Assembly (NCBI GenBank): GCA_963844865.1
Contig: CAWJPY010000013.1
Location: 310,001 to 374,000, forward strand
Origin: CAWJPY01 sp963844865
Lineage (GTDB): Bacteria; Acidobacteriota; Thermoanaerobaculia; Thermoanaerobaculales; Sulfomarinibacteraceae
Length of the DNA: 64,000 nucleotides
Direction of reading: 5' to 3'
The notes beneath the pieces are model-generated. The model saw nothing but the letters and a program-made list of their open reading frames with translations, was not told the DNA's origin and ran no database searches. Each line of letters starts with the position of its first letter. Position 1 is the first letter of the stretch. Below, piece after piece: positions 49,669 through 57,981 of this stretch. The translations under genes and the position numbers were made by a program.

Positions 49669-51525
49669 ATGAAGGACGGGCCAGCACGCATCGGCAGGTA
49701 CGAGATCCTGTCGGAGCTCGGGAAGGGCTCCATGGGGACGGTGTACGAGGCCCGCGACCCGGTGCTTGACCGCGTGGTGGCTCTGAAGACGATCCGCGGC
49801 GCCGCCGAGGTGGAGAACGAGGCCAGGGAGCGCTTCCTCCGCGAGGCCCGGTCGGTGGCGCGGCTCTCCCACCCCAACATCGTGACCATCTACGAGATGG
49901 GTGAGGTGGAGGGCATCCCCTTCATCGCCATGGAGTTCCTGGAAGGACAGAACCTCTCGGCCGCGGCTGCCGGCGGCCGGCTGCCGGAGGTCGGAGACCG
50001 CCTGCGTCTCGTCGAGCAGCTGTGCCGGGGCCTCGGCTATGCCCACCGGCGGGGGGTGATCCACCGCGACCTGAAACCTTCCAACATCTTCCTGCTCTCA
50101 GACGGCACCCCGAAGGTGCTCGACTTCGGTGTGGCCTGGCTGGAGGGCGGGACCTTCGCCACCCGCACCGGCATGCTCGTGGGGACGCCCGCCTACATGG
50201 CGCCCGAGCAGTTCAGCGGCGAGGCCGTCGACCACCGGGTGGACGTGTGGTCCCTGGGGGTGGTCCTCTACGAGCTCCTGGCCGGCGCCCGGCCGTTCGC
50301 GGGCGAGACGGTCCCCACCCTGATCTACCGCATCGTGCACGAGCCCCTGACGCCGCTCGAAACCGTGATCGGGGGTCTCTCCCGCGAGGTCCTGGCCATC
50401 GTGAGCCGGGCCCTGGAGAAGGACGCCGCCCGGCGCTACCCCGACATGGAGGTCATGGCGGCCGACCTGCGGACGGCTCTGGGGGACGCGGCGCCGATGC
50501 CGGGAGGACGAAGCCCGTCGTCCGCGTCGGTCGGGGAGGGCGTTCCCACGACCGCCTTCCGCGCCGCCGGGGGTCCAGAGCGACGGGCCCCCAGGGTCCT
50601 CAACGTGGACGGCTTCCGCGACGAGGGAACGTACGCGCAGACGGGCCCCCTGCGGACCATCGTCCCGTCGCCGGACCAGCGGGTGCTCGCGGTGGGCGGG
50701 ATCGACGGGTCGGTGCGGTTGTTGAGCCTCGAGGCGAAGGTGGCCCTGCGCACCCTGCGCAGCCGCGCCCACCTGCGGACCGGCCACACCGCGCTCACCA
50801 CCTCGCTGGCCTTCTCACCCGACGGGGCGATGCTTGCCGCCGGCCACCTGGATGGCGCCGTCGACGTGTGGGCCGCCGGCACCGGCCTCGAGGTGGAGGC
50901 CCGGCTCCGGCACGAGGGAGCGGTGGGCGGCGTGGCGTTCCACCCGGACGGGACGCTGCTCCTGTCCGGCGGGCACGACGCCACGCTCAAGTTCTGGGAG
51001 GTGCCCGCCCTGCTCGTCGGCGAGGGGCGCCGGACCATGCGGCGGCAGCCAGCGGCGGTGACGACTCTGGTCATCGCCGAGGCCGGTGACGTGGTGTTCA
51101 CGGGCCATGGCAACCGCAACCTCCGAGCCCATGACGCCACCTCCGGCCGCCTCGTCGCCACGTTCCACGGTCTGGGCGGGGTGCCCAGCGCCATGGCTCG
51201 GTCCGGGGACGGCGGGCTGTTGGCGGTGGGCGGCGTGGACGGGTCCATCTCCCTCTTCAGGGTGGCGAGCCGGGCCCTGCTCCGCCATTACGAGGCGCAC
51301 AGCAAGACCGTGTCCGCCCTGGTTTTCCTGCCTGACGGCCGCCACCTCGCCAGCGTCGCCATGGACCGAGAGGTTGCGATCTGGGAGGTCTCCCACGAGG
51401 ACCGGATGGCGACCTTGACCGTGAGCGGCGAGGAGAGCTGCGCCAGCCTGGCGGTCCTGGAGCGGGCGGGTCTCCTGATCTGCGGGACCGCCTCGGGCAG
51501 CCTGCACGTGTGGCACTTCGACTGA
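49669..51525 (+). CDS. Ser/Thr protein kinase with C-terminal WD40 propeller
   Basis: A 618-residue cytoplasmic protein. Hanks-type kinase domain (about 10-270): glycine loop LGKGSMGTVYEA, K40 in VALKTI, HRDLKPSNIFLL (about 131-142), DFGVAW (about 150) and GTPAYMAPEQF with DVWSLGVVLYELLAG. After a short linker, WD40 repeats (about 320-618), such as LAFSPDGAMLAAGHLDGAVDVW, VAFHPDGTLLLSGGHDATLKFWEV and LVFLPDGRHLASVAMDREVAIWEV, form a propeller for substrate or partner binding. No membrane helix was seen. A GTATACC sequence ends 8 nt before the ATG, hinting at another near-leaderless start. Confidence 0.92.
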   Translation: MKDGPARIGRYEILSELGKGSMGTVYEARDPVLDRVVALKTIRGAAEVENEARERFLREARSVARLSHPNIVTIYEMGEVEGIPFIAMEFLEGQNLSAAAAGGRLPEVGDRLRLVEQLCRGLGYAHRRGVIHRDLKPSNIFLLSDGTPKVLDFGVAWLEGGTFATRTGMLVGTPAYMAPEQFSGEAVDHRVDVWSLGVVLYELLAGARPFAGETVPTLIYRIVHEPLTPLETVIGGLSREVLAIVSRALEKDAARRYPDMEVMAADLRTALGDAAPMPGGRSPSSASVGEGVPTTAFRAAGGPERRAPRVLNVDGFRDEGTYAQTGPLRTIVPSPDQRVLAVGGIDGSVRLLSLEAKVALRTLRSRAHLRTGHTALTTSLAFSPDGAMLAAGHLDGAVDVWAAGTGLEVEARLRHEGAVGGVAFHPDGTLLLSGGHDATLKFWEVPALLVGEGRRTMRRQPAAVTTLVIAEAGDVVFTGHGNRNLRAHDATSGRLVATFHGLGGVPSAMARSGDGGLLAVGGVDGSISLFRVASRALLRHYEAHSKTVSALVFLPDGRHLASVAMDREVAIWEVSHEDRMATLTVSGEESCASLAVLERAGLLICGTASGSLHVWHFD

Positions 51526-51631
51526 GAAATATCGATTCCCCGTCTCAATGTTTCACCCTCCGAGGCGCCCCCGGCGCGAAGAGGACGTGTCGTCCTCGGA
51601 CCGAGGCTGGTGTGGTGCAGGAGGTTCGAGC

Positions 51632-52030
51632 ATGGCAGAGAGTGGACACGGCCCCTTTCGGATCGCCGGCGGCTCGCCGGTGGCAACGCGCGGGGGCTTC
51701 GACGCGGAAGGGGTGAAGGCCGCGCGGGAACGGGTCGACAGGATGGTGCGATCGGCGGAGGTCTTCCTGTTCATCAAGGGCACGCCGGCGCGACCCATGT
51801 GCGGGTTCTCGGCCAACACCGTGGCCATCATGGACGCCGTGGGCGTTCCCTATCGCACCTTCGACGTGCTCTCGGACGACGCGGTGCGTGCGGCGGCCAA
51901 GGAGTACGCGGGCTGGCCCACTTTCCCACAGCTCTACGTGCGTGGCGAGTTCGTGGGCGGGAACGACATCCTCAGCGAGATGTACACCACTGGAGAGCTT
52001 GGTGAGCTCCTCGCGGGAGGCGGACGATGA
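51632..52030 (+). CDS. grxD: monothiol CGFS glutaredoxin
   Basis: A 132-residue Grx4-type glutaredoxin that carries [2Fe-2S] clusters with glutathione. The core begins about residue 30: VFLFIKGTPARPMCGFSANTV with the CGFS cluster-binding cysteine, then WPTFPQLYVRGEFVGGNDI, the glutathione-binding TFPQ and GG-D motifs. ATG 51632 follows CAGGAGGTTCGAGC. It is the first gene of an operon with an IscA-like carrier (4-nt ATGA overlap) and a YgfZ-like protein, a coherent Fe-S trafficking set. Confidence 0.93.
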   Translation: MAESGHGPFRIAGGSPVATRGGFDAEGVKAARERVDRMVRSAEVFLFIKGTPARPMCGFSANTVAIMDAVGVPYRTFDVLSDDAVRAAAKEYAGWPTFPQLYVRGEFVGGNDILSEMYTTGELGELLAGGGR

Positions 52031-52389
52031 GCGCTGAAATGGCGGAAGCGACGGGCGTGCGGGGCCTGGTCACGGTGACCGACCGGGCACAACGGGAGAT
52101 CCGGGAGATCTTCACGAGCGAACGGCCCGAGGCGGGCGCCGGCCTGCGCCTGGGCGTGATCGGGGGTGGCTGCTCGGGCCTGTCCTACGAGATGGAGTTC
52201 TCCGGGCCCCGGCCTGGAGACAACGTCGTGGAGTTCGAGGGCTTCCAGGTCCTGCTAGACCCGAAGTCGGCCATCTACCTCAAGGGCGTCACTCTCGACT
52301 TCGAGGACGGGCTGAAGGGGAAGGGGTTCGTCTTTCGCAACCCCAACGCCACCAACACCTGCGGCTGCGGTGAGTCGTTCAGCATCTGA
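52027..52389 (+). CDS. A-type Fe-S carrier (IscA/ErpA/HesB family)
   Basis: A 120-residue A-type carrier for Fe-S cluster delivery. The three conserved cysteines are present: one in GVIGGGCSGLSYEM and two in TNTCGCGESFSI, with the expected spacing, and VTDRAQREIREI starts the fold. Its start overlaps the glutaredoxin stop (ATGA) and the next gene begins inside its last 20 nt, so all three are translated together. Which target proteins it serves cannot be told; ErpA and IscA are not separable here. Confidence 0.94.
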   Translation: MSAEMAEATGVRGLVTVTDRAQREIREIFTSERPEAGAGLRLGVIGGGCSGLSYEMEFSGPRPGDNVVEFEGFQVLLDPKSAIYLKGVTLDFEDGLKGKGFVFRNPNATNTCGCGESFSI

Positions 52390-53986
52390 CCCGGGGCCGC
52401 TCCTGGAGCGGGTGCGCGTGACGGGTGTCCAGGCGCCCTGGCCGGGGTGGCGGGTGCTGGAGGTGCGCGGCCGACACCGTGAGCGCTTCCTGCACAGCCA
52501 GCTCACCTCGGACGTGAGCGGGCTCGCCACCGGGGCCTCCCAGCTCACGGCGGCGTTGGACCGGTCGGGAAGGTTGCACGCCTTCTTCTTCCTGCACAAG
52601 CGTGAGGACCGGATCGAGCTGCTGGTGCCCGAGGCCGTGGCGGAGGAGCTGCGGGCCGCACTGGAGGCGCGGATCATCGCCGACGACGTGCGTCTGCAGA
52701 CGAAGGAGACCCCCCACCTGCGGCTGGCGCTGGGTCCGGAGGCGGTGCGTCTCCAGGCCGAGCGGCCCCCGGACGAGGTCTTCCCCCTCGCCGTCTACGC
52801 CACCCGCGGTTTCGTGACCTGGGGGGAGACACCGCTGCCGCTGCCGGCGGCGGACGCGGCGCAGATCGAGGCGCTGCGTGTGCTCAGCGGTCTCCCGCGC
52901 TGGGGCCTGGAGGCCGGACCGGGAGTGCTGGTCAACGAGACGATCCTGGTGGACACCGCCGTGTCGCACACCAAGGGCTGTTATCTCGGACAGGAGACCG
53001 TGGCCAAGGTACACAGCCACCGCGGCGCCGCCCGGGGGCCGGCGCTGCTGCGTCTTGCCGGCGGCGGCGAGGACGACCTGACCGGTCAGGCCTTCGCCAT
53101 CGCGGACCGCCAGCGGGCGGGCCTGATCAGGTCGCAGGTTCCATGGCGCGGCGCGGTGTACCTGGAGGTGCTGCTGCACCGCTCCTGGCGGGTGGATGGG
53201 ATGGCCGTGCGGCTGACCCTGGCGGATGGCACCAGCCTGGAGGCGGAAGTGCTGCTGCCGCCCCTCCTGGTGGCGCCGTCGCCCCATGACGAGGCGGCTG
53301 CCCTGCACCAGCGGGCCGTGGCGGCCTTCACCGACGACCGCGAGGAGGAGGCGCTGCGGCTGCTCGCCAGGGCGGTGGCCGTGGATCCTTCCCACGCCGA
53401 CTCCTACGAGTCCCTGGGCGTGATCCTCGGCCGCCACGGGCAGTACGAGCGGGCCATCGCCACCATGCAGCGGCTGCTCGCCGTGGACCCGGACTCGGTG
53501 ATGGCGCACAGCAACATGTCCGTGTACTACAACCAGCTCGGGCGTATCGAAGAGGCGGAGCGGGAGGCGGCGGCGGCGGCCACTGCCGCCGTGGCCGCGC
53601 GACGTCGGGAGCAGGAGGCGACCACGGGCGCGGGGCGGCAGGACGCGCCGGGGACCGACCAGCTCCAGCGCCGGGAGGAGATGTTCCGCGAGGTGTTGGC
53701 GCTGGATCCGGACGATGCCCTCGGCCACTTCGGCATGGGCGAGCTGTGCGTCCAGGCGGGGCGCTTCACCGAGGCGGTGCGACACCTGGAGAAGGCGATC
53801 GCGGGAGATCGCGGCTACTCGGCCGCCTATCTCGCCCTGGGCAAGGCGCAGGAGGGCGCAGGTCAGATCGGGCGCGCCACCGAGGTCTACCGCAGGGGCA
53901 TCGAGGTCGCGGCCGCCCGGGGCGACCTCGCCACCGCCAACACGATGCAACGACGCCTTCAGGGCCTCCTGACCGCCGCGGGCTGA
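52370..53986 (+). CDS. YgfZ/GcvT-like Fe-S protein with fused TPR domain
   Basis: A 538-residue protein. Residues about 10-300 are a YgfZ/IBA57-type tetrahydrofolate-binding fold with the family motif KGCYLGQETVAKVHSHRG (C204), which supports Fe-S enzyme maturation and repair. Residues about 312-538 hold TPR repeats (AVDPSHADSYESLGVILGRH, AVDPDSVMAHSNMSVYYNQLG, ALGHFGMGELCVQAGRFTEA) split by an Ala-rich coil. YgfZ proteins normally end near residue 325, so the TPR fusion is uncommon. GTG 52370 lies within the end of the iscA-like gene. Operon with grxD and the A-type carrier. Confidence 0.9.
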   Translation: MSRSASDPGPLLERVRVTGVQAPWPGWRVLEVRGRHRERFLHSQLTSDVSGLATGASQLTAALDRSGRLHAFFFLHKREDRIELLVPEAVAEELRAALEARIIADDVRLQTKETPHLRLALGPEAVRLQAERPPDEVFPLAVYATRGFVTWGETPLPLPAADAAQIEALRVLSGLPRWGLEAGPGVLVNETILVDTAVSHTKGCYLGQETVAKVHSHRGAARGPALLRLAGGGEDDLTGQAFAIADRQRAGLIRSQVPWRGAVYLEVLLHRSWRVDGMAVRLTLADGTSLEAEVLLPPLLVAPSPHDEAAALHQRAVAAFTDDREEEALRLLARAVAVDPSHADSYESLGVILGRHGQYERAIATMQRLLAVDPDSVMAHSNMSVYYNQLGRIEEAEREAAAAATAAVAARRREQEATTGAGRQDAPGTDQLQRREEMFREVLALDPDDALGHFGMGELCVQAGRFTEAVRHLEKAIAGDRGYSAAYLALGKAQEGAGQIGRATEVYRRGIEVAAARGDLATANTMQRRLQGLLTAAG

Positions 53987-54114
53987 GAGGCGGGAGGCTC
54001 GGGGAGCATCGGAACGGGAGCCAGACGCCACCTCTCGGCGACCCGGAGCGAGAAGTGCCGCGACGTGGGACGACTTCGTCCGGGTGTCGTGGCCTCTGCA
54101 CTAGAATCCACTGG

Positions 54115-54372
54115 TTGAGCATCCCGGATGTCCCCCTCATCGCACGCGTGCTCTGCCGCAGCGAGGCGCAGGGCGAGGAACGACCGACTGCCGTGGAGAT
54201 CGGGGGCAGACGGTTGGACGTCCGGGAGATCCTGGACGACGCCGTCCTCGGGAGCCCCACGGCCGGTGGCGGCACTCGCCGGCGCGTCCTGGTCCGCCTC
54301 CAAGACGGTCAGGTGCTGCGCCTGGAGCGCGTGTTGCCGGCCGGCGACTGGCGCGTGTTCCGGGCGTCTTGA
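54115..54372 (+). CDS. small conserved-looking protein, function unknown
   Basis: An 85-residue protein with codon bias typical of the genome: AVEIGGRRLDVREILDDAVLG followed by RRRVLVRLQDGQVLRLERVLP and ending GDWRVFRAS. The layout, a GRRxxVxEILD strand-helix then a positively charged VRLxDG..RLER hairpin, resembles short cytoplasmic proteins of unknown function (DUF6504-like in feel, not confirmed). TTG 54115 lies 7 nt after TAGAAT (54102-54107), again suggesting a leaderless start. An ATG five codons in (54130) is out of frame. Confidence 0.5.
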   Translation: MSIPDVPLIARVLCRSEAQGEERPTAVEIGGRRLDVREILDDAVLGSPTAGGGTRRRVLVRLQDGQVLRLERVLPAGDWRVFRAS

Positions 54373-54451
54373 AGAGGCGCGTCACCAGGACGGGTGTGTG
54401 ACGTCCCGCGAGCACCAGAGACGGTGCCAGTCACTGCTGACGCTAGGTAGG

Positions 54452-54530
54452 CCAGAGACGGTGCCAGGCACCCTTTCGGATGAAGCGACGTGCGCACCAT
54501 CGAATCAAGACGGGGTGCCTGGCACCGGCT
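54452..54530. repeat. dispersed inverted repeat R2, copy B (REP-like)
   Basis: Contains the palindromes GGTGCCAGGCACC (54460-54472) and GGTGCCTGGCACC (54514-54526) facing each other around TTCGGATGAAGCG and ATCGAATCAAGACGG. Matches copy A at 8036-8117. A lone arm CCAGAGACGGTGCCAG also sits at 54415-54430. Palindromic GGTGCCTGGCACC cores resemble REP elements mobilised by RAYT-type transposases. Confidence 0.75.
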
Positions 54531-54566
54531 TTGACGTCGCAACGTGCGTCGAGGGTCCCTGGCACT

Positions 54567-54684
54567 GGCCCATCCGGAGTGACTCGTCCCGCGACGCGCC
54601 GGTTCTGTCGACGCGCTCCCCGCGGTTGCCACCGCCGACCACGGCGAAGCTGCAAGCGGAGCCGGGTCAGCAGTGGCACGCCCG
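54567..54684 (-). repeat. dispersed intergenic repeat R1, copy C
   Basis: On the minus strand this reads CGGGCGTGCCACTGCTGACC, a hairpin region TTGCAGCTTCGCCGTGGTC, then GGCGGTGGCAACCGCGGGG and CGTCGACAGAACCGGCGCG. Almost collinear with copy B (12341-12460), so the two share a recent origin. Confidence 0.8.
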
Positions 54685-54804
54685 ATGTGCGGGCCGTTCT
54701 GTCGAGGGTCGCTGGTCCGCGCATGTGGGACGCTGCCGCGGGTCGTCGTCGCTGCCCGCTGTATCGGTCGCTGTCGCTGCCCCGGTCACGGTTCGCTGCG
54801 GAGC

Positions 54805-56084
54805 TCACTTGGCCGGAACGGACTTCTCCACCCACACGGTGAGGATCTCCAGGATGGCGTCGGCGGCCTTGGCCATCCACTCCAGGGAGACCCACTCGTT
54901 GACCGAGTGGAAGTTCTGCCCCCCGCCCACACGTTGGGCGTGAGCAGCCCCATGTAGGAGAGGCGCGCGCCGTCGGTGCCGCCGCGGATGGCCTGGCGCT
55001 TGGGCTCGACGCCGATGCGCCGGACGGCCTCGATGGCGTGGTCCAGCACCTTGGGGTCCTCGCGGATCTTGTAGGCCATGTTGCGGTAGGACTCGTCGAT
55101 GGTGAGGTCGATCTTCGCCTTGGGGAAGCGGCCGGCGACGGCGGCCACGACCTCCCGGAGGTGCTCCTCACGCGCCTCGAGCTCCTCGACGGTGAAGGCG
55201 CGCACGAGGACCTTGAGCTGGGCCGCGGAGACGTCCCCGGCGGCGTTGTAGGGGTGCAGATAGGGCTCCCGCTTGTCGGTGGTCTCGGGGAGGTACCTGT
55301 CGTCGAGCCCCTCGATGACAGCGGCCGCCACCCGCAGGGCGTTGACCAGCTTGCCCTTGGCATAGCCCGGGTGGACGTCGTAGCCGGTGATGGCGAGGGT
55401 CGCGGTGTCGGCGCAGAAGGTCTCGTCCTCGATCTCGCCGAGGTCCGAGCCGTCCATGGTGTAGGCGTAGTCCGCGCCGAACGCGGCAACGTCGAAGTGC
55501 TCGGTGCCCCGGCCCACCTCCTCGTCGGTGGTGAAGGCGATGCGGATGGGACCATGTTGGAACTCGGGATGGTCCGCCAACCACGCCACGGCGGTCATGA
55601 TCTCCGCCACCCCGGCCTTGTCGTCGGCGCCCAGGAGGGTGGTGCCGTCGGTGTGGATCAGGGTGTGGCCGACACAGTGGGCCAGGTTCGGGTTGCCGGC
55701 CGTCTCGAGGACCTGGCCGGCGCCCACCGGGATGTCTCCGCCCTCGTAGCGCTCGATCACCTGGGGGTTGACGTTCGCGCCCGGGGTGCCGAAGTAGGTG
55801 TCCACGTGGGCGATGAGGCCGATGGTAGGCACCGCATCGGCGGCGGGGTGATCGGACGGGAGGTTCGAGGGCACGGTGGCGAACACGTAGCCGTGCTCGT
55901 CCATGACGGCATCGGCGCAGCCCAGGGCGCGCAGCTCCTCGGCCAGCATGCGGCCCAGGTCCTTCTGCTTCTCGGTGGACGGGCTGGAGGTGGAGTCCTC
56001 GTCGGATCGGGTGTCGACTTGCACGTAGCGCAGGAAGCGTTCCAGAAGCGCGGCGCGGTGGGGGGAATCGATGCGGTCTGCCAT
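54805..56084 (-). CDS. pepT: peptidase T (tripeptide aminopeptidase), frameshifted near 3' end
   Basis: M20-family zinc aminopeptidase, 426 residues after adding one base. GLIAHVDTYFGTPG (first zinc ligand), LLGADDKAGVAEI (bridging aspartate), TTDEEVGRGTEHFD (catalytic and zinc glutamates), MDGSDLGEIEDETF and GYDVHPGYAKGKLVNA (zinc histidine) are all PepT-like. The frame breaks after TPNVWAGG at a run of six C (54919-54924; G on the coding strand); a seventh base restores QNFHSVNEWVSLEWMAKAAD and the normal end. Without it the last about 45 residues are nonsense. ATG follows GAGGGCACC. Confidence 0.9.
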
Positions 56085-56321
56085 GGTGCCCTCCTCGTGG
56101 TGTCGGGGAAGATCACGACGAGACGATCCCGTCGACCTGACTGCGTCCGACCCGTCGTGCGTCCGGCCTCGAAGTCTAACAGAGCGCCGGCCCGGGGGGC
56201 GGCCGGTGGGGGAGGATGGTGCAGCCGTCGGTGGTGCGGGAATCGAGTCGCGATTCCGGGGCGAGACCTGAAACGATGGTATCGTATGGCCTGATCGGAG
56301 TGCACTGGAAAGGCAGAGACC
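56085..56321. promoter_or_regulatory. divergent spacer between pepT and the cbb3 operon
   Basis: 237 nt. GATGGTATCGTATGGCC near 56274-56290 is the only AT-leaning patch on the plus strand and a likely promoter site for ccoS. No FNR-type TTGAT-N4-ATCAA box was found, although cbb3 operons are often under such control. Confidence 0.3.
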
Positions 56322-56525
56322 ATGGCCGTCTTCTACGTGCTGGTCTGGGGGTTTGCCGCCCTGTGCGGCCTGTCCGCGGTGTACGGGCTGGTGTGGGCGG
56401 TGCGCAACGGGCAGGTCCGGGATTTCGCGCGCGGGGCGGCCAGCATCTTCGACGACGACGAGCCCATCGGGGAGATGACCGATCACTTCCCGGGAGAGCG
56501 GGGTGGGGACCATGGCGACCGTTGA
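56322..56525 (+). CDS. ccoS: CcoS, cbb3 oxidase assembly protein
   Basis: A 67-residue single-pass membrane protein: VFYVLVWGFAALCGLSAVYGLVWAVRNGQVRD and the family ending SIFDDDEP. CcoS is needed for cofactor insertion into CcoN in Rhodobacter. It is placed first in the operon, before ccoN, rather than after the P-type ATPase as in many Proteobacteria. ATG follows GGAAAGGCAGAGACC. The gene overlaps the ccoN start by 14 nt. Confidence 0.88.
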   Translation: MAVFYVLVWGFAALCGLSAVYGLVWAVRNGQVRDFARGAASIFDDDEPIGEMTDHFPGERGGDHGDR

Positions 56526-57981
56526 CGAGGCCCGGGCACCGTCGTCGTCGGCCGCCGCGCCGGGCGACGTCTCCTGGCGCGCCGCCGTCGACCGTTCCTG
56601 TCAGTACCCGGTGATCGTGTTCCTGGTGAGCGCCGTGGTCTGGCTGCTCATCGGCAACGCCCTGGCCCTGGCCGCGTCTTTGAAGATGACGACGCCGGCG
56701 TTTCTCGGCGGCGCCGAGTGGCTGACCTTCGGACGGGTTCGTCCGGCCCACCTCAACACCATGATCTACGGCTGGGGCTCCATGGCGGGCATCGGGATCA
56801 TGCTCTGGCTCCAGGCCCGCCTGTGCCGGGTCGCGCTGCCCCTGCAGCTTCCACTCGTGGTGGGCTGCGTGCTCTGGAATCTCGGCGTGGCGGGGGGCAC
56901 CATCTCGATCCTCGGCGGCGGCAGCACGAGCGTGGAGTGGCTGGAGTTTCCCTACCCCTGGTCGTTCCTCTTCGCCGGCGTGTTCATCGTGATCATGGCG
57001 TCCTCCCTGATGATGTTCGCGGGTCGACGCCGCGGCCACGTGTACGTGTCCCAGTGGTACATGTTCGGGGCGGTGCTGTGGTTCCCGTTCCTGTACGTGC
57101 TGGGCAACACGCTCATCCACGGAGAGCTGAGCACCGGGGCCGTGCAGGCATCCACCAACTGGTGGTTCGCCCACAACGTGCTCGGGCTCTGGTTCACGCC
57201 CATCGGGCTGGCCTCCATCTACTACCTGCTGCCCAAGGTCCTGGGGAGGCCGATCTACAGCTACTACCTGTCGATCCTCGGCTTCTGGACCCTCGCCATC
57301 TTCTACAACTGGGCCGGGACCCATCACCTCATCGGCGGCCCCCTGCCGGCGTGGCTGATCACGGTCGGGATCGTGGGCAGCGTGATGATGTTCATCCCGG
57401 TGACGGCGGTGGCCATCAACCACCACCTCACCATGCGGGGGTTCTTCCACCGCCTCAAGGTGAGCCCCACCCTGCGCTTCATCGTGTTCGGGGGCATGAG
57501 CTACACCGTGGTCAGCTTCCAGGGCTCCCTGCAGTCGCTGCGCTTCTGGAACGAGGTCACCCACTTCACCCACTACACCATCGCCCACGCCCACCTCGGC
57601 GTGTACGCCTTCTTCACCATGACCATGTTCGGGGCGATCTACTACGTGGCGCCTCGACTCACGGGCCGCGAGTGGATCTCGGCGCGCCTCATCAAGGTCC
57701 ACTTCTGGGGGACCGCCCTGGGCATGACCGTCTACTGGGTGGGCCTCACCTGGGGCGGCGTCGTCCAGGGCTTCAAGCTCAACAACCCCGACCTGCCGTT
57801 CCTGGACGTCGTGGCGTACACGGTGCCCTTCCTGTGGTCGCGGACCTTCGCGGGCGTGCTCATGACCGTCGGCCACGTGGCCTTCGCGATCCTGGCGTGG
57901 AACATGTTCACCCTGAAAGGGGCGGAGCTCGCCGGTCCGACCCTCTTCACGTCGCGCCGGCGCCGGGGGGCAACCGCATGA
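56512..57981 (+). CDS. ccoN: cbb3-type cytochrome c oxidase subunit I
   Basis: A 489-residue, about 12-helix heme-copper oxidase subunit carrying the heme b and heme b3-CuB sites. Recognisable: FGRVRPAHLNTMIYGWGSMAG (heme ligand histidine), WYMFGAVLWFPFLYVLGN, the CuB region NNVLGLWFTP in its AHNVLGLWFTPIGLA form, GTHHLIG, and TIAHAHLGVYAFFTMTMFG with the heme ligands. cbb3 enzymes have high oxygen affinity. ATG 56512 follows GGGGTGGGGACC. The stop overlaps ccoO (ATGA). Confidence 0.94.
   Translation: MATVDEARAPSSSAAAPGDVSWRAAVDRSCQYPVIVFLVSAVVWLLIGNALALAASLKMTTPAFLGGAEWLTFGRVRPAHLNTMIYGWGSMAGIGIMLWLQARLCRVALPLQLPLVVGCVLWNLGVAGGTISILGGGSTSVEWLEFPYPWSFLFAGVFIVIMASSLMMFAGRRRGHVYVSQWYMFGAVLWFPFLYVLGNTLIHGELSTGAVQASTNWWFAHNVLGLWFTPIGLASIYYLLPKVLGRPIYSYYLSILGFWTLAIFYNWAGTHHLIGGPLPAWLITVGIVGSVMMFIPVTAVAINHHLTMRGFFHRLKVSPTLRFIVFGGMSYTVVSFQGSLQSLRFWNEVTHFTHYTIAHAHLGVYAFFTMTMFGAIYYVAPRLTGREWISARLIKVHFWGTALGMTVYWVGLTWGGVVQGFKLNNPDLPFLDVVAYTVPFLWSRTFAGVLMTVGHVAFAILAWNMFTLKGAELAGPTLFTSRRRRGATA

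Larger units (their letters stand above)
54373..54804. other. intergenic repeat cluster between convergent genes
   Basis: 432 nt holding a partial R2 arm (54413-54430), a full R2 element (54452-54530) and an inverted R1 copy (54567-54684), then a GC-rich tail with short GTCGCTGCC-like iterations before the peptidase T stop. No gene was supported. Confidence 0.7.
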
